From Actinomyces slackii (GTDB lineage Bacteria > Actinomycetota > Actinomycetes > Actinomycetales > Actinomycetaceae): 64,000 bases of DNA. Positions 1 through 9,127 of this stretch are shown piece after piece (position 1 is the stretch's first letter; the number at the start of each line of letters is the position of its first letter). The stretch covers positions 2,294,001-2,358,000 of the forward strand of contig NZ_LR134363.1 in NCBI RefSeq assembly GCF_900637295.1, read 5' to 3'. The notes under the pieces were generated by a model. That model was given only the letters and a program-made list of their open reading frames with translations. It was not told the DNA's origin and did no database searches. Position numbers and translations under genes: made by a program.

Positions 1-78
1 CTACTTCCACTGAGACGCGAGCGCATCAGTCCGCTCGCAGGGCCACCGGCACGGGCGCCGGCTTGCTACTCTCCATGC

Positions 79-1614
79 GTGACTGAGGACCTCAAGACCC
101 TGGCCCTGGACGCGATCGCCTCATCGAGGGCGAGCGACGACCCCGACTACCCCCGCTTCCACGTCGTCGCCCCCGTGGGGCGGCTCAACGATCCCAATGG
201 CCTGCTGGTCGATGGGCAGACCTACCACGCCTTCTACCAGTTCAGCCCCTTCCACCCGCGGCGCAAGCTCGTCTACTGGGGGCACTCCTCGTCACGCGAT
301 CTGGTGACCTGGGAGCACCACGAGCCGACGATCATCCCCGACTCCTCCTACGACCTCTCGGGCGCGTACTCCGGCAATGCCCTGGTCCTGGAGGGCGAGG
401 AGCTCAGCAGTGCCCCGGCGGGCGCCCCCTTCCAGCTCTTCTACACCGGCAATCTCAAGGACCCGGTCACCGATGAGCGCACGGCCAGCCAGTGCCTGGT
501 CACCAGCCCCGATCTGCGCGAGTTCAGCAAGTGGCCGGGCAACCCCCTCATCCCGGATCACGCTGAGGGCTACACCGCCCACTACCGCGACCCGCAGGTC
601 TTCCGAGACCCGGACCGGCCGGGGGAGTACCGCATGCTCCTGGGCGTCCAGCGCGCCGATGAGACCGGTGCCGCGCTGCTGTTCCGCTCGGCCGACCTGC
701 TGTCCTGGGACCTGGAGGGGGAGCTGTCCTTCCCCGATGCCGCGGGTGCATTCGACGACTTCGGCTACATGTGGGAGTGCCCGGGGATCGTGCGCCTCCA
801 CGATGAGGACTCCGGTGAGCCCTGGGATGTGCTCATCTGGTGCCCCCAGGGAATCGATCCCGACCGGGAGGGCTTTGAGAACATCTTCCCCTGCGTCTAC
901 ACAGTCGGCCGTCTGGTGGGCACTGAGCTGCGGGAGACCACCGGGGTCTATCACGAGGTGGATCGCGGCTTCGAGTTCTACGCCCCTCAGATCTTCGCCC
1001 GGCGTCCCAGCGAGCCCGGCCCTGCGCTCCTGTCCGGCTGGGCGGGCAACGCCTCGCAGGATGACCAGCCCTCCATCGAGCCCGACGGCGGGACAGGCGG
1101 ATGGGTGCACGCCCTGACCGTTCCGCGGGCCCTGTCGCTGCGCTCGGGCAGGCTCATCCAGCGCCCGGCGGTCGTCCTGCCCGATGACGCCCGGCGTCCC
1201 GCGCTGGTGGGGGAGCCCCTGGGCGCGGGGCTCCACCGCATCGAGGAGCTCGGCTCGCATCGCAGCTGGCATCTGCGCCTGGCGGCCGAGGCCCCGTCGT
1301 CGGGCCGCTGGGGGGTGCGCATCGGCTCTGAGGACTCCTATGTGGAGATCGCGCTGGAGCGCGGAGCGCTCCACGTGGATCGCCGCGCCTCGCGCTACAC
1401 CCAGCACGGCGCCCAGCGCACGGTGACACTGCCCGCCGGCACTCCACCGGTGCTGGAGATCCTTCACGATCGCTCGGTCACCGAGGTCTTCGTGGGGGAG
1501 GGCGACCTGGCCTTCACCCTGCGCAGCTTCGTGGACCCCCAGCACGGAGGGGCCGATCTGCTGGTGGAGGGGGGCCTGCGCCTGGCTGACGGCGCCTGCT
1601 GCATCCGGGACTGA
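79..1614 (+). CDS. scrB: GH32 beta-fructosidase / sucrose-6-phosphate hydrolase
   Basis: Cytoplasmic glycoside hydrolase family 32 enzyme, 511 residues, expected to split sucrose-6-phosphate (or sucrose/fructans) into glucose-6-phosphate and fructose. The sequence shows the family signature RLNDPNG near residue 35 with the nucleophile at about D38, the RDP motif (YRDPQVF, about residue 170) and the EC motif (WECPGIV, about 232) carrying the acid/base Glu. A C-terminal beta-sandwich follows. There is no signal peptide, so it acts on an imported substrate. The GTG start has no Shine-Dalgarno but has TACTCT six bases upstream, so the mRNA is probably leaderless. The sucrose PTS gene follows on the same strand and a LacI regulator lies beyond it. 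The exact substrate is inferred from this context. Confidence 0.93.
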   Translation: MTEDLKTLALDAIASSRASDDPDYPRFHVVAPVGRLNDPNGLLVDGQTYHAFYQFSPFHPRRKLVYWGHSSSRDLVTWEHHEPTIIPDSSYDLSGAYSGNALVLEGEELSSAPAGAPFQLFYTGNLKDPVTDERTASQCLVTSPDLREFSKWPGNPLIPDHAEGYTAHYRDPQVFRDPDRPGEYRMLLGVQRADETGAALLFRSADLLSWDLEGELSFPDAAGAFDDFGYMWECPGIVRLHDEDSGEPWDVLIWCPQGIDPDREGFENIFPCVYTVGRLVGTELRETTGVYHEVDRGFEFYAPQIFARRPSEPGPALLSGWAGNASQDDQPSIEPDGGTGGWVHALTVPRALSLRSGRLIQRPAVVLPDDARRPALVGEPLGAGLHRIEELGSHRSWHLRLAAEAPSSGRWGVRIGSEDSYVEIALERGALHVDRRASRYTQHGAQRTVTLPAGTPPVLEILHDRSVTEVFVGEGDLAFTLRSFVDPQHGGADLLVEGGLRLADGACCIRD

Positions 1615-1683
1615 GGCTCGGCGCTCGACCTGCTCTCAAGGCGGCCCGGCCATCCCAGCACGTGACCACAACCCGTCCTGCGG

Positions 1684-1712
1684 TTGCGGTCAGGTAACCC
1701 TGACTGTAGTGT
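1684..1712 (+). promoter_or_regulatory. candidate scrA promoter with internal operator dyad
   Basis: A -35-like TTGCGG (1684-1689) and a -10-like TAGTGT (1707-1712) are separated by 17 bp. The spacer holds a perfect dyad GTCAGG-TAAC-CCTGAC (1689-1704). A repressor bound there would block the promoter. The adjacent LacI-type gene is the obvious candidate, although the dyad lacks the usual central CG of LacI operators. Found by eye. Confidence 0.4.
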
Positions 1713-1823
1713 GACTATCGATTGACACAGGTGTGGCCGCATGGGAGTCACTGACGATCCCGCACCGTGGGCTTCCCCAAGCCTCCCAAGGAATGCGGCG
1801 CCATCACGAGAAAGGATGCCCGG

Positions 1824-3827
1824 GTGGCAATGGATCACGCCCGAGTGGCGAAGGACGTGCTGACATACGTCGGCGGCGCCGAGAACATCAATGCGGCTGC
1901 GCACTGCGCAACCCGACTTCGCCTTGTCCTCAGCGACATGGACAAGGTCGACCAGAAGGCCCTCGACAAGGACCCTGATCTCAAGGGCACCTTCATCGCA
2001 GGCGGCATGTTCCAGATCATCGTGGGCCCCGGGGACGTGGACCACGTCTTCGACGAGATGATCAAGACCGGGGGCGTCAAGGAGGTCTCCAAGGACGAGG
2101 CCAAGGAGCAGGCCGCCAAGGGCGGCAACCCCGTGTCTCGCTTCATCAAGGTGATCGCGGACATCTTCGTCCCGGTCCTGCCGGCCCTGATCGCCGGCGG
2201 TCTGATGATGGCGATCAACAACGTCCTGACCGCCGAGGGCCTCTTCGGCGACAAGGCCCTGGTCGAGCGCTGGGCCTGGCTGTCCGACTACGCCAGCCTC
2301 ATCAACCTGGTCTCCTCGGCGGCCTTCGCCTTCCTGCCGGTGCTCATCGGCTTCTCGGCCGCCAAGCGCTTCGGCGGCAACGTCTACCTGGGCGCGGCCA
2401 TGGGCGCGGCGATGGTCTCCACCGAGCTGACCAACGCCTACAACATCCAGCAGGCCACCGAGGCCGGCGAGATCGAGGTCTGGCACCTCTTCGGCCTGAC
2501 GGTCGACAAGATCGGCTACCAGGCCATGGTCATCCCGGTGCTGTGCGTGGCCTGGATCCTCTCGTTCATCGAGAAGTGGCTCCACAAGCGCCTGTCGGGA
2601 ACCGCCGACTTCCTGCTCACCCCGCTCATCACCCTGCTGGTCACCGGCTTCCTCACCTTCGTCGTCGTGGGCCCGCTGACCCGCCAGCTCTCCGACGGTA
2701 TCACCAACGGCCTGGAGTGGCTGTACAACACTGCCGGCCCGGTGGGCGGATTCCTCTTCGGCCTGGTCTACTCGCCCATCGTGGTCACCGGCCTGCACCA
2801 GTCCTTCCCGGCTGTCGAGCTGCCCCTCATCGCCAAGATGAGCAGCGGCGGTCCCGGCTCCTTCATCTTCCCGATCGCCTCCATGGCCAATGTGGCCCAG
2901 GGCGCCGTGGCCCTGGCGGTCTTCTTCAACACCCGCGATGCCAAGATGAAGGGTCTGGCCGGCGCCGGTGGTGTCTCGGCGGTCTTCGGCATCACCGAGC
3001 CCGCGATCTTCGGTGTCAACCTGCGCCTGCGCTGGCCCTTCTTCATCGGCATGGGTGCTGCCGCCATCGGCGGCGCGCTGGTGGCCCTGTTCGATATCCA
3101 CAACCAGGCCCTGGGAGCGGCGGGCTTCGTCGGGTTCGTCTCCATCGTTCCCTCTGACATCCCCACCTACCTCATCCTGGAGGTCGTCACCTTCGCCATC
3201 GCCTTCGCCGCCACCTTCGCCTACGCCCGATCCGCCAAGGGCCGGGCCTCCCTGGCCACTGAGGCGGGCGATGTCGATGAGGCCGCTCTGGAGGCCGAGG
3301 CCATGGCCGAGCACGCCGAGCATGTGGAGCTGCCCGCCGAGGCCGCCGAGGACTTCACGATCACCTCTCCGATCCAGGGCCGGGCCATCCCGCTGGGCGA
3401 CGTCGAGGACCAGACCTTCTCCTCGGGGATGCTGGGCCCGGGCATGGCCGTGGTCCCCGCCGAGGGACCCGTGGTCTCCCCGGTCGACGGCGAGGTCATG
3501 GTGGCCTTCCCCACCGGGCACGCCTACGGCCTGCGCTCGGCCAGCGGCATCGAGCTGCTCATCCACGTGGGCATGGACACGGTCGAGCTGGACGGCAAGC
3601 ACTTCACCCCCAAGGTCAAGGCCGGCGACAAGGTCCTCAGGGGCATGCCGCTGGTGGAGGTCGACTGGGCCGCTGTGGGCGCCGCCGGATATCAGACCGT
3701 CACCCCGATCGTCGTGTCCAACGGCGCGACCTTCGAGGGCATCGAGGAGAAGGGCTCCGGCACGATCCACCGCGGCGATGAGCTCTACGGAGTTCTCCAG
3801 AAGGCCGCGGAGCCAGCCGAGGCCTGA
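1824..3827 (+). CDS. scrA: PTS sucrose-type transporter, fused EIIBCA
   Basis: Membrane phosphotransferase permease that imports and phosphorylates a glucoside, most likely sucrose. Domain order is EIIB (phosphorylated Cys in AAHCATRLR, residue 28 from this start), a polytopic EIIC (about residues 95-470), and a C-terminal crr-like EIIA with the active His in LLIHVGMDTV (about residue 581). All three domains look complete, so only HPr and EI are needed in addition. The frame is open further upstream (GTG 1767), but AAAGGA about 8 bases before GTG 1824 favours this start; ATG 1830 is an alternative. It lies downstream of the GH32 hydrolase and ends at a strong hairpin shared with the convergent LacI gene. 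Confidence 0.93.
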   Translation: MAMDHARVAKDVLTYVGGAENINAAAHCATRLRLVLSDMDKVDQKALDKDPDLKGTFIAGGMFQIIVGPGDVDHVFDEMIKTGGVKEVSKDEAKEQAAKGGNPVSRFIKVIADIFVPVLPALIAGGLMMAINNVLTAEGLFGDKALVERWAWLSDYASLINLVSSAAFAFLPVLIGFSAAKRFGGNVYLGAAMGAAMVSTELTNAYNIQQATEAGEIEVWHLFGLTVDKIGYQAMVIPVLCVAWILSFIEKWLHKRLSGTADFLLTPLITLLVTGFLTFVVVGPLTRQLSDGITNGLEWLYNTAGPVGGFLFGLVYSPIVVTGLHQSFPAVELPLIAKMSSGGPGSFIFPIASMANVAQGAVALAVFFNTRDAKMKGLAGAGGVSAVFGITEPAIFGVNLRLRWPFFIGMGAAAIGGALVALFDIHNQALGAAGFVGFVSIVPSDIPTYLILEVVTFAIAFAATFAYARSAKGRASLATEAGDVDEAALEAEAMAEHAEHVELPAEAAEDFTITSPIQGRAIPLGDVEDQTFSSGMLGPGMAVVPAEGPVVSPVDGEVMVAFPTGHAYGLRSASGIELLIHVGMDTVELDGKHFTPKVKAGDKVLRGMPLVEVDWAAVGAAGYQTVTPIVVSNGATFEGIEEKGSGTIHRGDELYGVLQKAAEPAEA

Positions 3828-3855
3828 TCTCATCGACTCGCGCTGAGCCCTAGAA

Positions 3856-3893
3856 CTGGTGGGCCGGCTCCCTCAAGGGAGCCGGCCCACCAG
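3856..3893. terminator. bidirectional hairpin terminator
   Basis: Perfect inverted repeat: arm 3856-3872 pairs with 3877-3893 (17 bp, GC-rich) around a TCAA loop. It sits between the convergent ends of the PTS gene and the LacI regulator and can serve both. There is no U-tract, as is common in high-GC genomes. Confidence 0.85.
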
Positions 3894-3904
3894 CATGTCA
3901 GGAC

Positions 3905-4930
3905 TCAGGCGGTCTGGCCCTCCAGGAGCTCAACGCCCAGGGGAGTGGGGGAGGGGAGGGACTCCTGGGCCGCCTCAGCCTCCTCCTGCTCCTCCTGGGA
4001 GTGCGCCTGCTCGATCTGGCGAAGGAGGATATCGACGGCCGCATAGGCCAGTTCGGCGATCGGCTGGCGGATCGTGGTTAGGCCCGGCAGGGCCCGCCGC
4101 AGCGCCGCAGTGCCATCGAAGCCGATCACCTTGAAGTCCTCGGGAACGCGCAGACCGCGCATCGCCGCCCACTCCAGGACGGCGGCCGCGGAGAGGTCAT
4201 CGGTGGCGAAGACGGAGTCGATGGTCTGGGCGACGGCGTCGAGCCGCTCGTGGATGAGACGGGGCCGCAGGTCATCAGGCGTGTGGAAGTCGACCGTCAC
4301 AACGACCGGCTCGATGCCCGCCTCGGCCAGCACCGCCCGGTACGCGGTCTCGCGAAGGTTGTGCTTCCCGGAGCGCGAGGTCAGCAGGGCAGGGCGCCTG
4401 GCGCCGCGGCTCAGGAGCCTCTCGGTGGCCAGGCGGCCGCCGGCCTCATTGTCGCAGCGGATGTTGGGGATCGTGGGGGACAGGGAGCGGTCGATGGTGA
4501 CCAGCGGCATGCGCACGGTGGAGTACTCGGTGATGTTCTCGTTGTGAGCCCCCGAGATGATGCCGTCGACCCGGTGGGAGACCAGCAGGTCGAGGTAGGC
4601 GCGCTCACGGTCGGCCTTGCCCATGGAGTTGCAGATGAAGATCCGATAGTCGTGCTCGGCCAGGGCGTCCTCGACATGCTCGGCCAGCTCGCCGAAGAAG
4701 GGCAGGCCCACGGTGGGCACGATCAGCCCGATGGACTGGGTCGACTTGCCGTGCAGCGCCCTGGCCGCCTGATTGGGACGGTAGTTGAGCTCAGCGATGG
4801 CAGCCGAGACGCGCTCACGGGTCCCCTGGGACAGGTAGCCGCGGTCGTTCAGGACACGGGAGACCGTGGTCAGGGAGACCCCGGCAGCCTGGGCGACGTC
4901 AGCCAGGGTGGGTTCGTGACGTGATGGCAC
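3905..4930 (-). CDS. scrR: LacI-family regulator of the sucrose genes
   Basis: DNA-binding repressor of 341 residues. The N-terminal LacI helix-turn-helix (TLADVAQAAGVSLTTVSRVL, about residues 8-27) is followed by the hinge (NQAARALHG) and a periplasmic-binding-protein-like effector domain beginning IGLIVPTVGLPFFGELAEH. It is convergent with the PTS gene, and its position beside the GH32 hydrolase and EIIBCA suggests it senses a sucrose-derived sugar or sugar phosphate. ATG start at 4930, with a weak GGAGG-like sequence just upstream. The effector and regulon are inferred from context. The gene symbol follows the usual naming for sucrose regulators. Confidence 0.85.
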   Translation of the reverse strand: MPSRHEPTLADVAQAAGVSLTTVSRVLNDRGYLSQGTRERVSAAIAELNYRPNQAARALHGKSTQSIGLIVPTVGLPFFGELAEHVEDALAEHDYRIFICNSMGKADRERAYLDLLVSHRVDGIISGAHNENITEYSTVRMPLVTIDRSLSPTIPNIRCDNEAGGRLATERLLSRGARRPALLTSRSGKHNLRETAYRAVLAEAGIEPVVVTVDFHTPDDLRPRLIHERLDAVAQTIDSVFATDDLSAAAVLEWAAMRGLRVPEDFKVIGFDGTAALRRALPGLTTIRQPIAELAYAAVDILLRQIEQAHSQEEQEEAEAAQESLPSPTPLGVELLEGQTA

Positions 4931-5021
4931 GTGGCTCCTCCAGATGTCTGATCTTTACCCGCAAAGCATATGCCCACTGCCCCTCATTGCCCAAGTGACC
5001 TGCACAAATGCGCGTCGATCG

Positions 5022-5645
5022 TCAGCAGACTGTCAGGAACTCCTCATAGAGGCCGATCATGGCGCGGGCCATGGCGGCGTGCCCGGCGTCATCGGGATGG
5101 ATGCTATCGATGGTCAGGAGCTCGTCGTCGCCGTCGATGGCCTGGCTGAGGGTGTCGGTGGAGGTCAGGCCCAGGGCGGTGGCGTGCTCGTGGATCATGC
5201 GGCGCACCGCCTGGAAGCGGGGGCCGGTGTCCATGGCGGGGAAGTAGGGGGCGACGACGATGGCGGTCCCGCGCAGGCGAGCGGCCAGGAAGCTCAGATC
5301 GTGCTCAATGGCCTGGTCGACCAGCTCGCGCTGGGAGGACAGGAAGGCCGCGTCGTTGAGACCCAGGCTCACGGTGACCAGGTCGGGCTCGCACCGCAGG
5401 ATGGCCTCGAGCCAGGTCGTGTCCCGGCAGGAGGGGGTGCGGGCCCCGCCGGGGGCATGGCCACCGCGGCGGGCGAAGTGACCCAGGCCGTCAGCGGCCA
5501 GATTGACCTCGCGCCAGCGCTGGTGCTCGCACACCAGCGAGGTCCAGCGCTGGCGCGGGTGGGTCACGCCGCGCCAGCCGGTGGTCACGGAGTCGCCCAG
5601 GAAGACGGCGGTGGGGAAGTCGCTGGCATGCGGGATGGTGGACAT
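5022..5645 (-). CDS. SGNH/GDSL-type hydrolase
   Basis: Small cytoplasmic esterase/lipase-like protein of 207 residues. It has SGNH block I with the nucleophile Ser (FLGDSVTTGW, near the N-terminus), block III GLND in VSLGLNDA, and block V DSIHPDDAGH with the catalytic Asp/His. No signal peptide is visible. The frame is open to 6029, but that extension runs into the divergent UvrA-like gene. ATG 5645 is preferred because TATGGT lies six bases upstream (5652-5657 on the complement), the leaderless arrangement seen for many genes here. The natural substrate cannot be told from sequence. Confidence 0.8.
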   Translation of the reverse strand: MSTIPHASDFPTAVFLGDSVTTGWRGVTHPRQRWTSLVCEHQRWREVNLAADGLGHFARRGGHAPGGARTPSCRDTTWLEAILRCEPDLVTVSLGLNDAAFLSSQRELVDQAIEHDLSFLAARLRGTAIVVAPYFPAMDTGPRFQAVRRMIHEHATALGLTSTDTLSQAIDGDDELLTIDSIHPDDAGHAAMARAMIGLYEEFLTVC

Positions 5646-5695
5646 GCGCAGACCATAGCCGTCGGGGCGTGCGCCGGGGCGGGACGTGAGGACTC

Positions 5696-5729
5696 TTCTC
5701 TTCCCAGAGAATGACATAATGTGCATTAT
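5696..5729. promoter_or_regulatory. two adjacent dyads upstream of the UvrA-like gene
   Basis: Two perfect short inverted repeats lie between the divergent SGNH and UvrA-like genes: TTCTCT-N4-AGAGAA (5696-5711) and ATAATG-N2-CATTAT (5716-5729). They are AT-rich against the surrounding DNA and are candidate operator/promoter elements. No cognate regulator is encoded next to them. Confidence 0.35.
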
Positions 5730-5829
5730 CGGCTCTGCGAGAAGGGGCTTGGGGTTTTGGACACGCTTGTCTTCCTTGTCTTCTCCGAGCCTGCTCTGGG
5801 CCGGACCGGCCGCATGGCACAATCCCTGC

Positions 5830-8277
5830 GTGATCACGTCTCCCGCATCGAGCAGCCGCACTGATAGCCACGACCTCATTCGCGTCGTCGGCGCGCGCGA
5901 GAACAACCTGGACGGGATCAGCCTGACGATCCCCAAGCGCCGGCTCACCGTGTTCACCGGCGTGTCCGGCTCGGGCAAGTCCTCACTGGTGTTCGCCACG
6001 ATCGCCGCGGAGTCGCGCAGGCTCATCAACGAGACCTACTCGGCCTTCATCCAGGGCTTCATGCCCTCCAACGCGCGCCCCGACGTCGATCGCCTGGAGG
6101 GCCTGACCCCGGCCATCGTCGTCGATCAGGAGCGCATGGGCTCCAATCCCCGCTCCACCCTGGGCACGGTCAGCGATATCGGCGCCATGCTCCGCGTCCT
6201 GTTCTCGCGCCTGGGCACACCGCATATCGGCGGCCCGCAGGCCTTCGCCTTCAACGTGCCCTCGGTGACCGGCGGCGGGGCGCTGACCACTCAGCGCGGC
6301 GGGCGCAAGGTCGTCGAGCGCAAGAAGTTCAGCGTGGTGGGCGGGATGTGCCCCAACTGCGAGGGGCTGGGCAGGGTCTCGGATATCAACCTTGCCGAGC
6401 TCTACGACGAGAGCCTGTCCCTCAAGGACGGCGCCATCACGGTCCCGGGCTACACCGCTGACGGCTGGATGGTGAGAGGCTTCGCCGAGTCCGGCTTCTT
6501 CCCCGCCGACAAGCCGATCTCCTCCTTCTCCCCCAGGCAGCTCGACGACTTCCTCTACAAGGAGCCCACCAAGATCAAGGTGGGGGCCGTCAACATCACC
6601 TACGAGGGCCTGGTCCCCAAGATCCGCAAGTCCATGCTCTCCAAGGAGACCGAGGCTCTCCAGCCGCATATCCGCGCCTTCGTCGAGCGGGCCGTGGTCT
6701 TCGGAACGTGCCCGCAGTGCGATGGCACGCGCCTGGCCGAGCCCGCTCGCTCCTGCCTCATCGACGGGCGCTCCATCGCCGATGCCTGCGCCATGCAGAT
6801 CTCCGACCTCGCCGCCTGGGTGACCCGCCTGGAGTGCGCCGCCACCGGGCAGGAGCGCGGCGGCCACGACGATGACGGGCCGCTCCCCCGCGTCGAGGGC
6901 CTGGCCGGGGCCGCTCCTCTGCTGGCCTCCCTGCGCGAGACCCTGGAGGCCTTTGTGAGGATCGGCCTGGGGTACCTGTCGCTTGACCGGCCGGCCTCCA
7001 CGCTCTCAGGCGGTGAGGCCCAGCGCACCAAGCTCGTGCGCCACCTGGGCTCGGCCCTGACGGATGTCACCTATGTGTTCGATGAGCCCAGCATCGGGCT
7101 GCACCCCCATGACATCCACCAGATGAACGAGCTCCTGGTCAGCCTGAGGGACAAGGGCAACACAGTGCTCGTCGTCGAGCACAAGCCGGAGACCATCGCC
7201 ATCGCGGACCATGTCGTGGACCTGGGCCCGGGTGCAGGGGCGGCGGGCGGGCGCCTGTGCTTCGAGGGGACCGTGGAGCAGCTGCGCCACGCCGAGACCC
7301 CCACCGGCCGCCATCTGGCCGACCGCGCCCGGCTCAAGGACGAGTTGCGCTCCCCCACCGGTGTCATCGAGATCCGCGGCGCGGCCACGAACAACCTGGC
7401 CGACGTGGACGTGGATATCCCGCGCGGCGTTCTCACGGTGGTCACGGGCGTGGCGGGCTCGGGCAAGTCCAGCCTCATCCACGGGCACCTGTCCCCCGTC
7501 AAGGGCGTGGTCACCATCGACCAGTCCCCCATCAAGGGCTCGCGCCGCTCCAACCCGGCCACCTACACCGGGCTCCTCGAGCCCATTCGCAAGGCCTTCG
7601 CCAAGGCCAACAAGGATGCCGGAGCCAAGCCGGCGCACTTCTCCGCCAACTCCGAGGGGGCCTGCCCCGTGTGCGGGGGCACCGGTGTCATCGAGACCCA
7701 GCTGGGCTTCATGGAGACCGTGGAGTCGCGCTGCGAGGCCTGCGGCGGGCGCCGCTTCAATGAGGAGGTCCTGGCCCACACCCTGGGCGGGCACTCCATC
7801 GCCGATGTCCTGGATCTGAGCGTGGAGGCCGCCCAGGAGCTCTTCTCAGCCGGCGAGGCGCGCCTGCCGGCGGCGCTGCGCATTCTGGATCGGCTGTCCG
7901 ACTGCGGGCTCGGCTATCTCCGCCTCGGCCAGGCGCTGACCACGCTGTCGGGCGGGGAGCGCCAGCGACTCAAACTCGCCGTGCACCTGGGCGAGGACGG
8001 TGACGTCATCGTCCTGGACGAGCCGACGGTTGGCCTGCACCTGGCGGATGTCGAGGCGATGCTCGCCCTGCTGGACCGCCTGGTGGAGGCCGGTCGCACC
8101 GTGGTGGTCATCGAGCACCATCAGGCGGTCATGGCCCATGCGGACTGGATCATCGATCTGGGCCCCGGCGCCGGTCACGACGGCGGACGAGTGGTCTTCG
8201 AGGGCACTCCCGCCGAGCTCGTCTCTGCCCGCTCCACCCTGACCGGCCAGCACCTGGCGGAGTACCTTGATCGTTGA
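5830..8277 (+). CDS. short UvrA-like ABC ATPase (UvrA paralogue)
   Basis: Soluble tandem ABC ATPase of 815 residues. Two Walker A motifs (GVSGSGKSSL and GVAGSGKSSL), two ABC signatures (LSGGEAQR and LSGGERQR) and UvrA-type zinc modules (CPNCEGLG, CPQCDG, then CPVCGG with CEACGG) are all present. Canonical UvrA is about 950 residues, so this is the short UvrA2/DrrC-like branch, whose members have been linked to drug resistance or accessory damage recognition rather than core excision repair. The GTG start has CACAAT six bases upstream and no Shine-Dalgarno; the longer frame from 5686 is not supported. No transporter membrane gene is adjacent. The function is inferred from the family. Confidence 0.85.
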   Translation: MITSPASSSRTDSHDLIRVVGARENNLDGISLTIPKRRLTVFTGVSGSGKSSLVFATIAAESRRLINETYSAFIQGFMPSNARPDVDRLEGLTPAIVVDQERMGSNPRSTLGTVSDIGAMLRVLFSRLGTPHIGGPQAFAFNVPSVTGGGALTTQRGGRKVVERKKFSVVGGMCPNCEGLGRVSDINLAELYDESLSLKDGAITVPGYTADGWMVRGFAESGFFPADKPISSFSPRQLDDFLYKEPTKIKVGAVNITYEGLVPKIRKSMLSKETEALQPHIRAFVERAVVFGTCPQCDGTRLAEPARSCLIDGRSIADACAMQISDLAAWVTRLECAATGQERGGHDDDGPLPRVEGLAGAAPLLASLRETLEAFVRIGLGYLSLDRPASTLSGGEAQRTKLVRHLGSALTDVTYVFDEPSIGLHPHDIHQMNELLVSLRDKGNTVLVVEHKPETIAIADHVVDLGPGAGAAGGRLCFEGTVEQLRHAETPTGRHLADRARLKDELRSPTGVIEIRGAATNNLADVDVDIPRGVLTVVTGVAGSGKSSLIHGHLSPVKGVVTIDQSPIKGSRRSNPATYTGLLEPIRKAFAKANKDAGAKPAHFSANSEGACPVCGGTGVIETQLGFMETVESRCEACGGRRFNEEVLAHTLGGHSIADVLDLSVEAAQELFSAGEARLPAALRILDRLSDCGLGYLRLGQALTTLSGGERQRLKLAVHLGEDGDVIVLDEPTVGLHLADVEAMLALLDRLVEAGRTVVVIEHHQAVMAHADWIIDLGPGAGHDGGRVVFEGTPAELVSARSTLTGQHLAEYLDR

Positions 8278-8333
8278 CGACGATTCGTCGATGATTTCTT
8301 AGAGCATTGTCGAATCGATCGGACGAGGTTCGA

Positions 8334-8520
8334 TCAGAAAAGGGCTGCGGGATGATCCTCGACTTCTCGCGAAGGAAGTTCTAGGTCGAATCCCCCATTT
8401 TCCTGACCAAAGCGATAAAAAGCTATTCCGATATTCTCCTCGAGCATTCTCACCACCTCGCCCAGGATTTGGCGGATCTCAGTTTCGAGAGAGTATCCGC
8501 AGCTCGACGTTGTCAGGCAT
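8334..8520 (-). pseudogene. frameshifted small hypothetical reading frame
   Basis: On the minus strand ATG 8520 begins MPDNVELRIL and stops after 13 codons. An overlapping frame continues SLETEIRQILGEVVRMLEEN to a stop at 8334. The switch point is a CTCTCTC tract (complement of 8487-8493), where adding one CT unit would join both parts into one 62-residue protein. The DNA here is visibly less GC-rich than its neighbours. I do not recognise the family. It could be a decayed gene, a slip-variable gene, a sequencing error or chance; no ribosome binding site is obvious. This is the only content I see in the roughly 310 bp gap 8278-8589. Confidence 0.35.
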
Positions 8521-8589
8521 GATATCGACGGTATCACGTCCGACGACGGGAGGATGCATCGCCGGCGAAGCGCACGGCAGACTGGCGCC

Positions 8590-9108
8590 ATGATCTCCAT
8601 CCGTTCCGCCACGATGGCGGATGCCCAGGGCATTCGGGCCATCCGCAATGCCGCTGCCCGCGAGTCGCTGGCCCTGTGGACATCCCGCGAGCACTCCCCC
8701 AGCCAGGCGCGCGCCTGGCTGGAGCCCGCCGTCAGCCGCGGCACGGCGCTAGTGGCCGTCGAGGAGGGCGACGGCGATCCCGCCGATGGCAGGATCGTCG
8801 GATTCGCCGTGGCCACGCCCTGGCGCGACTACGAGGGGTATGCCCGCACCGTGGAGGACTCGATCTACCTCTCCCCCGCTGCCCAGGGCCACGGGCTCGG
8901 CGGCAGGCTCCTGGGGTCGCTGATCCAGGCCTCGCAGCGCGCCGGGGATCGCACCATGATCGCCGCCATCGAGGCAGGAAACGCCGTGTCCATCCGCCTG
9001 CACGAGCGCCACGGCTTCACCGTCGTGGGCACCATCCCGCAGGCCGGGGAGAAGCTCGGGCGGGTCCTGGACCTGACCCTCATGAGCCGCCCTCTGGCCG
9101 GGCGCTGA
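8590..9108 (+). CDS. GNAT-family N-acetyltransferase
   Basis: Acetyl-CoA-dependent N-acetyltransferase of 172 residues. It begins MISIRSATMADAQGIRAIRN and carries the acetyl-CoA loop SPAAQGHGLGGRLL (about residues 97-110). The C-terminal HGFTVVGTIPQAGEKLGR followed by LDLTLM resembles phosphinothricin/methionine-sulfoximine-type acetyltransferases. ATG 8590 is chosen because homologous domains start there; the frame is open from 8554. It appears monocistronic. The substrate is not determinable; an amino-acid analogue or antibiotic is possible but unproven. Confidence 0.8.
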   Translation: MISIRSATMADAQGIRAIRNAAARESLALWTSREHSPSQARAWLEPAVSRGTALVAVEEGDGDPADGRIVGFAVATPWRDYEGYARTVEDSIYLSPAAQGHGLGGRLLGSLIQASQRAGDRTMIAAIEAGNAVSIRLHERHGFTVVGTIPQAGEKLGRVLDLTLMSRPLAGR

Positions 9109-9127
9109 GTCGAGCGCGGCGCCCGAG

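Noticed and set aside
1464-3833. 789-residue open frame opposite scrA
   Set aside because: Antisense shadow of the PTS gene in high-GC DNA; composition (Gly/Asp/Gln/His-rich) matches no real domain.
8278-8340. T-loop-like GGTTCGATC near 8328, possible tRNA
   Set aside because: No acceptor or anticodon stems can be formed around it.
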